Source of the DNA: Blattabacterium cuenoti
GTDB taxonomy: Bacteria > Bacteroidota > Bacteroidia > Flavobacteriales > Blattabacteriaceae
NCBI RefSeq assembly: GCF_014251375.1
Contig: NZ_CP059187.1
Coordinates: forward strand, 186,001-250,000
Direction of reading: 5' to 3'
Length of the DNA stretch: 64,000 nt
How positions within the stretch are numbered: the stretch's first letter is position 1; each line of letters starts with the position of its first letter. Shown one piece after another: positions 36,753 through 45,539 of this stretch. A program made the position numbers and the translations under genes. Below the pieces are notes generated by a model. That model made no database searches, was not told the DNA's origin, and saw only the letters and a program-made list of their open reading frames with translations.

Positions 36753-36825
36753 TGACCTGACTGGGATTCGAACCCAGGACCCTTACATTAAAAGTGTAAT
36801 GCTCTACCAGCTGAGCTACCAGGTC
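36753..36825 (-). tRNA. trnK: tRNA-Lys (anticodon TTT)
   Basis: The minus strand folds into a full cloverleaf: acceptor arms GACCTGG/TCAGGTC (7 bp with one G-T), D arm with AGCTCAGCTGGTAGAGC, anticodon stem TTACA/TGTAA around CTTTTAA, which gives anticodon TTT, and a T arm with GGTTCGAATCC. Discriminator is A at 36753. CCA is not encoded. TTT reads both lysine codons, AAA being abundant in this genome. Confidence 0.97.
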
Positions 36826-36859
36826 TTTCCTTAAAAGAGAACACTATTTGCTTGATAAA

Positions 36860-36867
36860 CAAATATA
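36860..36867 (-). promoter_or_regulatory. Putative tRNA-Lys promoter -7 box
   Basis: TATATTTG on the minus strand, exact TAnnTTTG match, 34 bases before the tRNA 5' end. One half forms part of a small dyad (TATTTG 36845-36850, CAAATA 36860-36865). No -33 TTG is visible. Confidence 0.35.
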
Positions 36868-36887
36868 CTACTAATTTTTTTTATTTT

Positions 36888-37403
36888 ATGAAAATAACCT
36901 TAATAGGATATATGGGGTGTGGAAAAACTTCTATAGGAAAAATTTTATCTAAAAAATTAAAATTTGATTTCTATGATCTAGATGATCTTCTTGTAAAAAA
37001 TCAACATGATTCAATTTATAATCTTTTCAAAAAGATAGGAGAAAATTCTTTTAGAAAGATAGAGCATTTGATACTTAAAAATTTTTTTAAAAAAAAAAAA
37101 AGATATATTTTATCTGTTGGAGGTGGAACTCCTTGTTATTATAATAACATTTACTTATTAAATAAATTTTCAAAAACTTTCTATTTAAAAACTAATAGTT
37201 ACACATTGTTCAAAAGATTGTATTTTGAAAAAGAAACAAGACCATTAATCGCGCATTTATCTAAAAATGAATTATTTCAATTTATTCTTAAACATTTTTC
37301 AAAAAGAATTTTATTCTACGAGAAATCTTATCGAAAAATAGATATTACTGGAAAACCCAAAAAAGATATAGTTGAAGAGATAACACAATCTCTCAATCAA
37401 TAA
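36888..37403 (+). CDS. aroK: Shikimate kinase
   Basis: AroK phosphorylates shikimate at the 3-hydroxyl, feeding AroA and chorismate. Walker A GYMGCGKT is at residues 7-14, the shikimate-binding DLDDL near 33-37, GGGTPC near 76-81 and an Arg in the lid (ETRPLI). The ATG at 36888 (171 residues) is the family start; the frame opens at 36852. A 13-A tract at 37089-37101 encodes KKKKR in frame, so transcript slippage here would damage the enzyme. It is 6 bases upstream of tilS. Confidence 0.95.
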   Translation: MKITLIGYMGCGKTSIGKILSKKLKFDFYDLDDLLVKNQHDSIYNLFKKIGENSFRKIEHLILKNFFKKKKRYILSVGGGTPCYYNNIYLLNKFSKTFYLKTNSYTLFKRLYFEKETRPLIAHLSKNELFQFILKHFSKRILFYEKSYRKIDITGKPKKDIVEEITQSLNQ

Positions 37404-37409
37404 TTAATT

Positions 37410-38762
37410 ATGAATAAATTTTCATACGAAAAATATGATCATTTTTTTTTAAAAAAAATTATGAAATATTTTTCAGGAAAAAAAAAAGTCTGTGTTGCTG
37501 TAAGCGGCGGATTAGATAGTATGGTACTTTTAAATTTATTACTTCATATTCCTAATCTAACATTAGGTGTTGCGCATTGTAATTTTACACTAAGAGATAA
37601 AGAATCTAATAAAGATGAAGATTTCGTAAGAAATTTTTGTTTAAAAAAACATATAATGTGTCATATAAAACGATTTAATACTCTTGATTTTTCTAAAAAA
37701 CATAAGTTATCTATACAAATGGCAGCTAGGAAACTTAGATACGATTGGTTTAATGAGTTATTCAATTTATATGAGTTAATAGCATTAGGACATCATTTAA
37801 ATGATTCTATAGAAACTTTTTTTTTAAATCTAATAAGAGGAACAGGAATTAAAGGATTATTAGGAATTCCTGTAAAAAGAGAAAAATTTATTCGTCCTCT
37901 CTCTAACTTTACAAAAGAAGAAATTTTACATTATGCTAAAATAGAAAACATAAACTGGAGATTAGATAAAAGTAATTTTGATAATAATAAGTATTTAAGA
38001 AATAAAATCCGTTCAGTGATATCTATTTTTTCAGATCCTTTTTACAAAGGAGTAAAAAAAAGTATCAATCTTCTTTATCAAGAAAATTTGTTAATAGAAA
38101 ATAAAATTAAAGAAATAAATCAAAAAATAACAATAGAAAAAAAATATAATCCATTTTTTTACTGGAAACTATCGTGTAGTAAAATCTTAGAATTACAACC
38201 TTTATCTTGTTATTTATTTAAATTATTTTTTCCTTATGGATTTTCTAATATGAAAAACTTAGAAAATCTTCTTTACGCACAATCAGGAAAACAATTGATA
38301 TCTAAAAAATATCGTATTATTAAGAACGAAAATAATTGGATTTTAATTTCCAAATCTTTTTTATTTAAAAATAAAAAAAAAGTTTTTTCAATTCAAAATA
38401 TAAATAAAAAAATATCATTTCCTATAAATGTAGAATTTTTTTTTATTACAGAAACAGAAATAGAAAAATTTAATCCTACAATCTCATCATTATCATTGAT
38501 AGATTTTTATAAAATTCAATTTCCATTAAAATTAAGAACCTGGAGAAATGGAGATTATTTTTATCCTATAAATATGAAAGGAAAAAAAAAATTAAGCAAA
38601 TATTATAAAGAAAAAAAATTTTCTCTTTTGGAAAAAGAACAAATATGGTTATTAGTCAATGGAAATGAAGATATTATTTTAGTTATAGGAAATCGTTTAG
38701 ATGATAGATTTAAAGTTACAAAAAAAACAAATAAAATATTAGGAATAAAAATAATATATTGA
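37410..38762 (+). CDS. tilS: tRNA(Ile)-lysidine synthase
   Basis: TilS changes C34 of the CAU-anticodon tRNA-Ile to lysidine so that it reads AUA, an essential step in an AT-rich genome. The PP-loop SGGLDS lies at residues 32-37, followed by CNFTLRDKES, AARKLRYDWF and LGHHLNDSIETFFLNLIRGTGI. A C-terminal domain (about 365-445, with RTWRNGDYFYPI and GNRLDDRFKV) is present, giving a full-length 450 residues. Confidence 0.96.
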   Translation: MNKFSYEKYDHFFLKKIMKYFSGKKKVCVAVSGGLDSMVLLNLLLHIPNLTLGVAHCNFTLRDKESNKDEDFVRNFCLKKHIMCHIKRFNTLDFSKKHKLSIQMAARKLRYDWFNELFNLYELIALGHHLNDSIETFFLNLIRGTGIKGLLGIPVKREKFIRPLSNFTKEEILHYAKIENINWRLDKSNFDNNKYLRNKIRSVISIFSDPFYKGVKKSINLLYQENLLIENKIKEINQKITIEKKYNPFFYWKLSCSKILELQPLSCYLFKLFFPYGFSNMKNLENLLYAQSGKQLISKKYRIIKNENNWILISKSFLFKNKKKVFSIQNINKKISFPINVEFFFITETEIEKFNPTISSLSLIDFYKIQFPLKLRTWRNGDYFYPINMKGKKKLSKYYKEKKFSLLEKEQIWLLVNGNEDIILVIGNRLDDRFKVTKKTNKILGIKIIY

Positions 38763-38856
38763 TTCCCTTTCTAATTATTAGAAGAATAGAATTTAAATTA
38801 ATACTTTTTTTAATTTTGAGAAAAATCAGTTGTTCTCTCTACTATCTATTTTTATT

Positions 38857-39921
38857 ATGAAAATACATAATTTTAATGCAGGCCCTTCTATTTTACCTAA
38901 ACAAGTAATTGAAAGATCCGCTCAATCTGTAATTTCTTTTAATAAAAGTGGATTATCAGTACTTGAAATTTCTCATAGAAGTAAGTATTTTACGGAAATA
39001 ATGGAACAAACAACAGAATTAGTCAAAAGAATTATGAATTTAAACGATGACTATTCTATTTTGTTCCTTCAAGGAGGAGCAACCTTGCAATTTACAATGG
39101 TTCCGTATAATTTAATGAATCAAAAATCAGCTTATTTAGATACAGGGATATGGGCAAATAATGCTCTCAAAGAGGCTAAAAAATTTGGGGAAGTAAATAT
39201 TCTTTTTTCTGGAAAAAAAAATGACTATACATATATATCTGAAAATTATAAAATTCCAAATGAAGTAGATTATTTTCATTGTACTTCTAATAATACAATA
39301 GTCGGAACACAAATGAAAAAATTTCCTAAAACTTCTATTCCAATAGTTTGCGATATGTCTTCAGATATATTTAGTAGAAAATTAAATTTTGGACAATTTA
39401 GTTTGATTTATGCTTCTGCACAAAAAAATATAAGTTCTGCAGGAATGACTATCGTCATAGTGAAAAAAGAAATTTTAGGAAAAGTTAAAAGAAATATTCC
39501 TTCTTACTTAGATTATATGATTCATATCAAAAATGATCGTATTTTAAATACTCCAAATGTGTTTTCTATTTATACATCTATGTTGACATTAGAATGGATA
39601 GAAAAAAAAGGAGGGCTTTCTATTTTGGAAAAAGAAAATGAATATAAGGCTCAATTGTTATATGATGAAATCGATAAAAATAATCTATTTGAAAATAAAA
39701 TTCATAAAAAAGATCGTTCGAATATGAACGTAACTTTTTTTTTAAAGAAAAAAAATCTAGAAAAAGAATTCAATAAAATGTGGGAAAAAGAAAAAATTGT
39801 AGGATTAAATGGTCATAGAACCTTAGGAGGATATCGCGCTAGTATCTATAATGCTCTTTCATTAGAGAGTGTTCGTTTTTTAATACATATCATGAAAGAA
39901 TTTGAAAAAAAATTCTCATAA
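38857..39921 (+). CDS. serC: Phosphoserine aminotransferase
   Basis: SerC converts 3-phosphohydroxypyruvate and glutamate to phosphoserine in serine synthesis, with PLP. The sequence begins with the family start HNFNAGPSILPK, has LFLQGGATLQFTMVPYN, DMSSDIFSR and the PLP-lysine segment SAQKNISSAG, and ends with GHRTLGGYRASIYNA. The ATG at 38857 (354 residues) is preferred over 38830. The 3' end nearly adjoins the YggS-type gene. Confidence 0.97.
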   Translation: MKIHNFNAGPSILPKQVIERSAQSVISFNKSGLSVLEISHRSKYFTEIMEQTTELVKRIMNLNDDYSILFLQGGATLQFTMVPYNLMNQKSAYLDTGIWANNALKEAKKFGEVNILFSGKKNDYTYISENYKIPNEVDYFHCTSNNTIVGTQMKKFPKTSIPIVCDMSSDIFSRKLNFGQFSLIYASAQKNISSAGMTIVIVKKEILGKVKRNIPSYLDYMIHIKNDRILNTPNVFSIYTSMLTLEWIEKKGGLSILEKENEYKAQLLYDEIDKNNLFENKIHKKDRSNMNVTFFLKKKNLEKEFNKMWEKEKIVGLNGHRTLGGYRASIYNALSLESVRFLIHIMKEFEKKFS

Positions 39922-39940
39922 TCATAAATATATTATTATT

Positions 39941-40615
39941 ATGAATCCTATTCAGAATCGTTTTTTTTTCATAAAAAAATCCATTCCAAAAAATATAAAA
40001 ATTTTAGCAGTATCAAAAAATAAAGATATTTCTTACATAGAAGAATTATATAAAATAGGACATAGAGATTTTGGAGAAAATTATGTTCAAGAAATGATAA
40101 AAAAATATCAAAAATTGCCAAAAGATATTCGTTGGCATATGATTGGAAGAATTCAAAAAAACAAATTAAAATACATTACCCATTTTATTTATTTAATTCA
40201 TAGTATTCAAAAAATTGAACACCTTCAAATCATAAATAAAGAAGCATCAAAATACAATCGAGTTGTCAATTGCTTATTACAAATAAAAATTTGTGAAGAA
40301 AAAAATAAATCCGGTATAACGGATAAGAAAGCTAGTAATATATTGGAATCTGAAGAATATAAAAATATGAAAAACGTAAAAATTATTGGTTTTATGGGGA
40401 TAGCATCTTTCCAAAAATCCATTCAAAAAATACGTCATGAATTTCATTACTTAAATGAACTATACAAAAGTTTAAAAAATCAATATAAAGATTTTAAAAT
40501 TCTATCTATGGGGATGAGTAAAGATTATCTAATTGCTATAGAACATGGTAGTAATCTTATTCGTTTAGGAACATTTCTTTTTGGAATTCGAGATAAAAAA
40601 GAAAATTTTATCTAA
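39941..40615 (+). CDS. YggS-family pyridoxal phosphate homeostasis protein
   Basis: Members bind PLP on a single-domain barrel and keep free PLP and amino-acid pools balanced. I see the PLP-lysine in ILAVSKNKD, then GENYVQEM, WHMIGRIQKNK, and the phosphate-binding LSMGMSKDY with HGSNLIRLGTFLFG at the end. The ATG at 39941 (224 residues) fits the family; the frame is open to 39902, which would overlap serC. It overlaps convergent trpA by 8 bases. Confidence 0.93.
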   Translation: MNPIQNRFFFIKKSIPKNIKILAVSKNKDISYIEELYKIGHRDFGENYVQEMIKKYQKLPKDIRWHMIGRIQKNKLKYITHFIYLIHSIQKIEHLQIINKEASKYNRVVNCLLQIKICEEKNKSGITDKKASNILESEEYKNMKNVKIIGFMGIASFQKSIQKIRHEFHYLNELYKSLKNQYKDFKILSMGMSKDYLIAIEHGSNLIRLGTFLFGIRDKKENFI

Positions 40616-41384
40616 TAGATTTTATGTATTTATTAATACTATCTTCTAATTTATTTTTATTTAATGATTCAATAAAAGAACTTCCAATAATTCCTCCATT
40701 TGCATATTGACATGATAAATCAAACGATTTTTTATCTCGAATTCCAAACCCAATTAATTTAGGAATTCTTTGAGATAATTTGTGAACTCTTTCAAAAAAA
40801 GATATCTGTTCTTTTCCAAATAACAGATATTCTCCTGTAGTAGAATTAGAAGAAACTAAATATAAAAAACCATCTGTAAGAGTGCTTAACAAAGAAATTC
40901 TCTGTGTAGTTGTTTTTGGTGTAACTAAAAATATTATAGATAAAAAATATCTTCTAAATAATTTTTGATATTTTTTCAAAAAAAGATCAACTGGTAAATC
41001 AGGTAAAATTAATCCTGATATTCCTGAATCAATGCATTTTTTCAAAAAATTTTCCGCCCCAAATTTATAAAATTGATTATAATATCCCATAAGAATAATG
41101 GGAGTTTTTATTTTCATTTTGTATCTAATTTTTTTTATTTGTGAAAATAAGAAAGAAATATTCATTCCATTTTTTAATGAAATTTGATTACTATTTTGTA
41201 TTACCATTCCATCCGCTAAAGGATCAGAATAAGGAATTCCTATTTCAATTAAATCTACAGGTAGATTTTGCAAAGTTTTTATTAGTACTTCCGTACTATT
41301 TAAATCTGGATATCCAGCAGTAAAATAGATACACAATACATTTTTCTTTTTTGTTCTAAATAACTCATGTATTCTATTGTTCAT
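40608..41384 (-). CDS. trpA: Tryptophan synthase alpha chain
   Basis: TrpA cleaves indole-3-glycerol phosphate to indole, channelled to TrpB. The catalytic Glu 47 and Asp 58 stand in LIEIGIPYSDPLADG; the phosphate-binding GFGIRD and GGIIGSSF loops are present. I choose the ATG at 41384 (258 residues, overlap of 11 bases with trpB); the frame extends to 41435 but that part has no family counterpart. It is the last gene of the trp operon. Confidence 0.97.
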   Translation of the reverse strand: MNNRIHELFRTKKKNVLCIYFTAGYPDLNSTEVLIKTLQNLPVDLIEIGIPYSDPLADGMVIQNSNQISLKNGMNISFLFSQIKKIRYKMKIKTPIILMGYYNQFYKFGAENFLKKCIDSGISGLILPDLPVDLFLKKYQKLFRRYFLSIIFLVTPKTTTQRISLLSTLTDGFLYLVSSNSTTGEYLLFGKEQISFFERVHKLSQRIPKLIGFGIRDKKSFDLSCQYANGGIIGSSFIESLNKNKLEDSINKYIKSIR

Positions 41385-42570
41385 TTTTCTTAGATTTGGA
41401 AAAAAAATTATCGTAAATGTTAATATCTTTATCACCTCTTCCAGATAAATTGATAACTACAATATCATTTTTTTTAAATGGAATTTTTTTTAATGCAGAT
41501 AGAGCATGAGCACTTTCTAAAGCCGGTATAATTCCTTCTAGTTGAATTAGTTCATATCCTGATTGTAAAGCTTCTTCATCAGTAGAATGTAAAAAATTCA
41601 CACGTTTTTTTACAAAAAGATTAGCATGCATAGGGCCTATTCCTGGGTAATCTAATCCAGCAGATATAGAATGTGCAGGAAGAACTTGTCCGTCTTTATC
41701 TTGTAAAACAATGGTCATACTTCCATGCAATATTCCTTTAGTCCCACAAGCTATTGACGCAGCTGTTTTTTTTGTATTTATCCCCAATCCTGCAGCTTCA
41801 ACTGCTATCAAATTCACAGATTTGTGATCTAAAAAATGATAAAAAGCTCCCGCAGAATTACTTCCACCTCCTATACAGGCAATTACATAATTGGGAAAAG
41901 AACAACCTTCTTTTTCTTTTAATTGTATTTTTATTTCTTCACTGATAATGGATTGAAAATCCGCAACCATTTGAGGATATGGATGGGGGCCTACAGTAGA
42001 TCCTATCAAATAATAACTTTCTGGATTATTAATCCAATAACGAATCGCTTCGTTTACTGCATCTTTAAGTGTTTTTTCCCCACTAGATACTGGAAAAATT
42101 TTTGCTCCAAGTGACCTCATTCTAAGAACATTAGACAATTGACGGGCCATATCAATTTTTCCCATAAAAATAACACATTCTAAATTCATTAAGGCACAAG
42201 TAGTAGCAGTAGCTACTCCATGTTGTCCAGCTCCTGTTTCAGCAATAATTTTTTTTTTACCTAATTTTTTGGCTAATAGTGTTTGACCAATGGTATTATT
42301 GATTTTATGCGATCCGGTATGATTTAGATCTTCTCTTTTTAAATAAACTTTTGCTCCATATTTATTGGAATATTTTTCACAAAAAAATAAAGGACTCGGT
42401 CTCCCGACATAATTATGTAAGATATATTTATATGATTTTTTAAATTCATGATTTGTAGTAATCTCTTTATATTTGCACTGCAACTCTTCTATATTATTAT
42501 ATAACATTTCAGGAATAAAAGATCCTCCAAATTCATCATAATACCCATTTTCATTAACTAAATATTTCAT
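41374..42570 (-). CDS. trpB: Tryptophan synthase beta chain
   Basis: TrpB condenses indole with serine using PLP. The PLP Lys 89 is in HTGSHKINN; AETGAGQHGVATAT, the GGGSNSAGAF phosphate site and NLSGRGDKD at the end are clear. The 398 residues are standard for TrpB1, the partner of TrpA. It overlaps trpF by four bases and trpA by eleven. Confidence 0.98.
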   Translation of the reverse strand: MKYLVNENGYYDEFGGSFIPEMLYNNIEELQCKYKEITTNHEFKKSYKYILHNYVGRPSPLFFCEKYSNKYGAKVYLKREDLNHTGSHKINNTIGQTLLAKKLGKKKIIAETGAGQHGVATATTCALMNLECVIFMGKIDMARQLSNVLRMRSLGAKIFPVSSGEKTLKDAVNEAIRYWINNPESYYLIGSTVGPHPYPQMVADFQSIISEEIKIQLKEKEGCSFPNYVIACIGGGSNSAGAFYHFLDHKSVNLIAVEAAGLGINTKKTAASIACGTKGILHGSMTIVLQDKDGQVLPAHSISAGLDYPGIGPMHANLFVKKRVNFLHSTDEEALQSGYELIQLEGIIPALESAHALSALKKIPFKKNDIVVINLSGRGDKDINIYDNFFSKSKKNEQ

Positions 42571-43181
42571 AATTCTCTTATTTTTTTTATAAAATCATTT
42601 ATTGCAGATCTGTTTTTTTTTCCTGGATAAATTTCAAATTTACTATTTATATCAAGACCAAACATTTTAGGATGTGAAAAATTTTTAATTCTATCTACAT
42701 CTTTCATTTCAATTCCTCCACTTAAAAAAAATAGAGTATCTAGTTGATATTCATATAATTTATTCCAAGTAAATTTTTTTCCACTTCCTCCATAAAGTGT
42801 AGTTTTGCTATCAAATAAAAAATAAGAACATAACCCAATGTAATCTCTAATCTTTTTAAAAGAAAAAAGATTATCAATATTAAAAGATTTTATTAATTTC
42901 AATCCTTTTTTTAAAAGACCTTCACAATATGAAGGACTTTCTGATCCATGTAATTGAACAAAATCTAGTTCTTTACTTTTTTCTAAAATATTTTTTTGTG
43001 ATTCGTTTACAAACACACCTGTTTTCAATATTTCTTTTTTTAATCTTGGAAAAATGAAATTACGACCTACAAATCTAGGAGAATGAGGATAAAATATAAA
43101 ACCTATGAAATCAGGAAATAAACTAGAAATTTGTTCAAATTCTGATTTGACACCACATATTTTTATTTTTAATTTCATCAT
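42567..43181 (-). CDS. trpF: Phosphoribosylanthranilate isomerase
   Basis: TrpF isomerises PRA to CdRP on a small (beta/alpha)8 barrel. The catalytic Cys is in KICGVKSE near residue 8, with GFIFYPHSPRFV, the DFVQLHGSES stretch and the catalytic Asp in LFDSKT; FFLSGGIEM binds phosphate. The 204 residues are normal. It overlaps trpC and trpB by four bases each, suggesting coupled translation. Confidence 0.96.
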   Translation of the reverse strand: MMKLKIKICGVKSEFEQISSLFPDFIGFIFYPHSPRFVGRNFIFPRLKKEILKTGVFVNESQKNILEKSKELDFVQLHGSESPSYCEGLLKKGLKLIKSFNIDNLFSFKKIRDYIGLCSYFLFDSKTTLYGGSGKKFTWNKLYEYQLDTLFFLSGGIEMKDVDRIKNFSHPKMFGLDINSKFEIYPGKKNRSAINDFIKKIREL

Positions 43182-43966
43182 ATTTTAACTTCCAATGATT
43201 TTATCATATTTTTGCAACTTATTCCTGGATCATTTGTTTTCATAAAATGTTCTCCAATTAAAAATCCTTTAAATCCTTTTTTTCGTAACAATAAAATATT
43301 TTTAGGATTCTTAGAAAACCCACTTTCGGCGATTTTTAAATTAGGAATTTTTGAAGATAATTTTAAACAATGTTCAGGGTCTACAATAAAAGTTTTTAAA
43401 TTACGGTTATTAATTCCTACTATAACATCTGTATGATCTGTTATTTTATCAATTTCATTTTCTTTATGAATTTCTATAACTACTTCTAACCCAATACTTT
43501 TAGCGATATAAACATGATTTTTTATTTCTTTTTTAGAAAGAATTTCAGATATTAACAAAATGACATCAGATCCTATAGATTTAGATTCTATGATTTGATA
43601 TTCATCAATAATAAAATCTTTTCTAAGCAATGGAAGAGATACAATCTCTCGTGCCTTTTTCAAATCTTCGTTTTTTCCAGAAAAAAAATTCCATTCAGTA
43701 AGAATGGAAATTCCACTTGCACCAGCATTTTCATAATCTTTCACTACTTTTTCCACTGAGACGGTCGTGTTGATGACTCCTTTGGAAGGAGATTTACGCT
43801 TAAATTCTGCAATAATTCCTGTATTACTTTCTTTGAGTTTGTTAGATAGAGAAATACATTTTCTTTCAAAAAGAAAATTATTTTCTAATTTTTTCCGGGA
43901 AAAAAACTCTTTTTTTCTGGTAACTTCTTTTCGTTTAAAAGATATAATTTGATCAAGAAGATTCAT
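43178..43966 (-). CDS. trpC: Indole-3-glycerol phosphate synthase
   Basis: TrpC closes the indole ring from CdRP with loss of CO2 and water. The family signature IIAEFKRKSPSKG with the catalytic Lys is near residue 53, then ILTEWNFFSG, LLRKDFIIDEYQI, GINNRNLKTF and IAESGFSKN. Its 262 residues are the stand-alone TrpC form, separate from TrpF. It overlaps trpD by four bases. Confidence 0.97.
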   Translation of the reverse strand: MNLLDQIISFKRKEVTRKKEFFSRKKLENNFLFERKCISLSNKLKESNTGIIAEFKRKSPSKGVINTTVSVEKVVKDYENAGASGISILTEWNFFSGKNEDLKKAREIVSLPLLRKDFIIDEYQIIESKSIGSDVILLISEILSKKEIKNHVYIAKSIGLEVVIEIHKENEIDKITDHTDVIVGINNRNLKTFIVDPEHCLKLSSKIPNLKIAESGFSKNPKNILLLRKKGFKGFLIGEHFMKTNDPGISCKNMIKSLEVKI

Positions 43967-44949
43967 AAGTTTAATAATTTTTTAAGAATACTCTTTGCCT
44001 TTCCACTTTTTAAAGAATTTTTAGCTTTTTCATAATTACTTTCAAAGCTTTCTTGATTAAGTAAACTTAATGCGAATGTTGCATTAATTAAAACAACTTC
44101 ATTTTGAGCGAATGTTCCGTTTCCAGATAAAATACTAATAAATATACGAGTATTTTCTTCTGTATTTTTTCCTCCTTTTAATTCATCAGGATTTAATTTA
44201 CTTTTTCCTAATTCTTCTATAGAATAAAATCGTTCTCCATTTGGAGTATAACACTTTATGTCACTAGTTAAAGAGATTTCATCATATCCATCTAAACTGT
44301 GAATGATAGCGTAATTATTTTTTGTATTTTGATACATATAATAATATATTCTTGCTAATTCCAAATTATTAACTCCTAATAATTGATTTTTAGGAGTTCC
44401 CGGATTTAGCAATGGCCCCAACGTATTAAAAAGAGTTCTAATTCCTAATTCTTTTCTAATCGGATAAATCAGATTGAATATAGGATGAAATATAGGAGCA
44501 TGTAAATAACAAATTCCAACTTTTTCTAGTTGATTTTTTAAAGAATCTTCTTTATTGGTAAAATGATATCCCAATTTTTTTAAAACATTTGAAGATCCAG
44601 TAATAGAAGAAGATCCAAAACTTCCATGCTTAATAACTTTTTCACCTGCCCCCGCAACTATAAAACATGCTATAGTTGAAATATTGAAAGTATTTTTTCC
44701 ATCTCCACCTGTTCCCACAATATCAATAGCATTGAATTCTGTTAAATTTATCTGTATACATGATTTCATTAAAGCTTTACGAAATCCGATTATTTCTTCT
44801 AAAGTAGGATTTCTCATATTGTATACAATTGTTAGAGCTGCTGCTTGGTTTTTATTTATTTTTCCTTTTGATAAGTTTAGAAAAAGATTTTCAGCTTCTT
44901 TTTTTGTTAAAGTATTTTCTAAAAATAGATGATTTAATATATTTTCCAT
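43963..44949 (-). CDS. trpD: Anthranilate phosphoribosyltransferase
   Basis: TrpD joins anthranilate with PRPP. It shows the PRPP loop GTGGDGKNTFNIST, KHGSFGSSSITGSSNVL, and FNTLGPLLNP. I choose the ATG at 44949 (328 residues), 5 bases after trpG; a longer start at 44973 would overlap trpG by 19 bases. TrpD here is not fused to TrpG. Confidence 0.97.
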   Translation of the reverse strand: MENILNHLFLENTLTKKEAENLFLNLSKGKINKNQAAALTIVYNMRNPTLEEIIGFRKALMKSCIQINLTEFNAIDIVGTGGDGKNTFNISTIACFIVAGAGEKVIKHGSFGSSSITGSSNVLKKLGYHFTNKEDSLKNQLEKVGICYLHAPIFHPIFNLIYPIRKELGIRTLFNTLGPLLNPGTPKNQLLGVNNLELARIYYYMYQNTKNNYAIIHSLDGYDEISLTSDIKCYTPNGERFYSIEELGKSKLNPDELKGGKNTEENTRIFISILSGNGTFAQNEVVLINATFALSLLNQESFESNYEKAKNSLKSGKAKSILKKLLNL

Positions 44950-44954
44950 CACAA

Positions 44955-45539
44955 TTATTTTATATTCAACCAATTTTCTATAATTTTTTCTCCGTATGGA
45001 GTTAAAATAGATTCTGGATGAAATTGAACACCCCGGACATCATAAAATTTATGACGTAAAGCCATTATTTCTCCTTGATTTCCAGTAGCAGTGATTTTAA
45101 GAATATCATCAGGAAAATTGTGTGAAGAAATAATCCAAGAATGATAACGTCCAACTTTTATTTTTCTAGGAAGTTTTTGAAAAAGAATCTCTAAAGGATC
45201 TACAATATTTATTGAACTGGTAATTCCATGATAAACTTTCTTTGTATTAAGAAGAGTAGCTCCAAACACTTCTCCTATAGCTTGTTGTCCTAAACAAACG
45301 CCTAAAATACTTTTAGTGGAAGAAAACCTTTTGATTAACGGTTTTAAAATATGAGATTCATCAGGAATTCCTGGACCTGGAGACAAAATAATTTTTTTGT
45401 ATTTTTCCACATCGGAAAGTTTAATTTCGTTATTTCTAAACACTTGTACAGGATTTTTTGTTAGTTGTTTGACAAGATGAACAAGATTATATGTAAAAGA
45501 ATCATAGTTATCCACTATCAATATTTTATTCATATTCAT
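44955..45539 (-). CDS. trpG: Anthranilate synthase glutaminase component
   Basis: TrpG takes ammonia from glutamine for TrpE. The triad is visible: the nucleophile Cys near residue 83 in GVCLGQQAIGE, and the His and Glu in VQFHPES. The oxyanion segment LSPGPGIPDE is present. The 194 residues are the single-domain form. In some bacteria the same subunit also serves PabB for folate; no pabB is in the window. It directly adjoins trpE with no gap. Confidence 0.96.
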   Translation of the reverse strand: MNMNKILIVDNYDSFTYNLVHLVKQLTKNPVQVFRNNEIKLSDVEKYKKIILSPGPGIPDESHILKPLIKRFSSTKSILGVCLGQQAIGEVFGATLLNTKKVYHGITSSINIVDPLEILFQKLPRKIKVGRYHSWIISSHNFPDDILKITATGNQGEIMALRHKFYDVRGVQFHPESILTPYGEKIIENWLNIK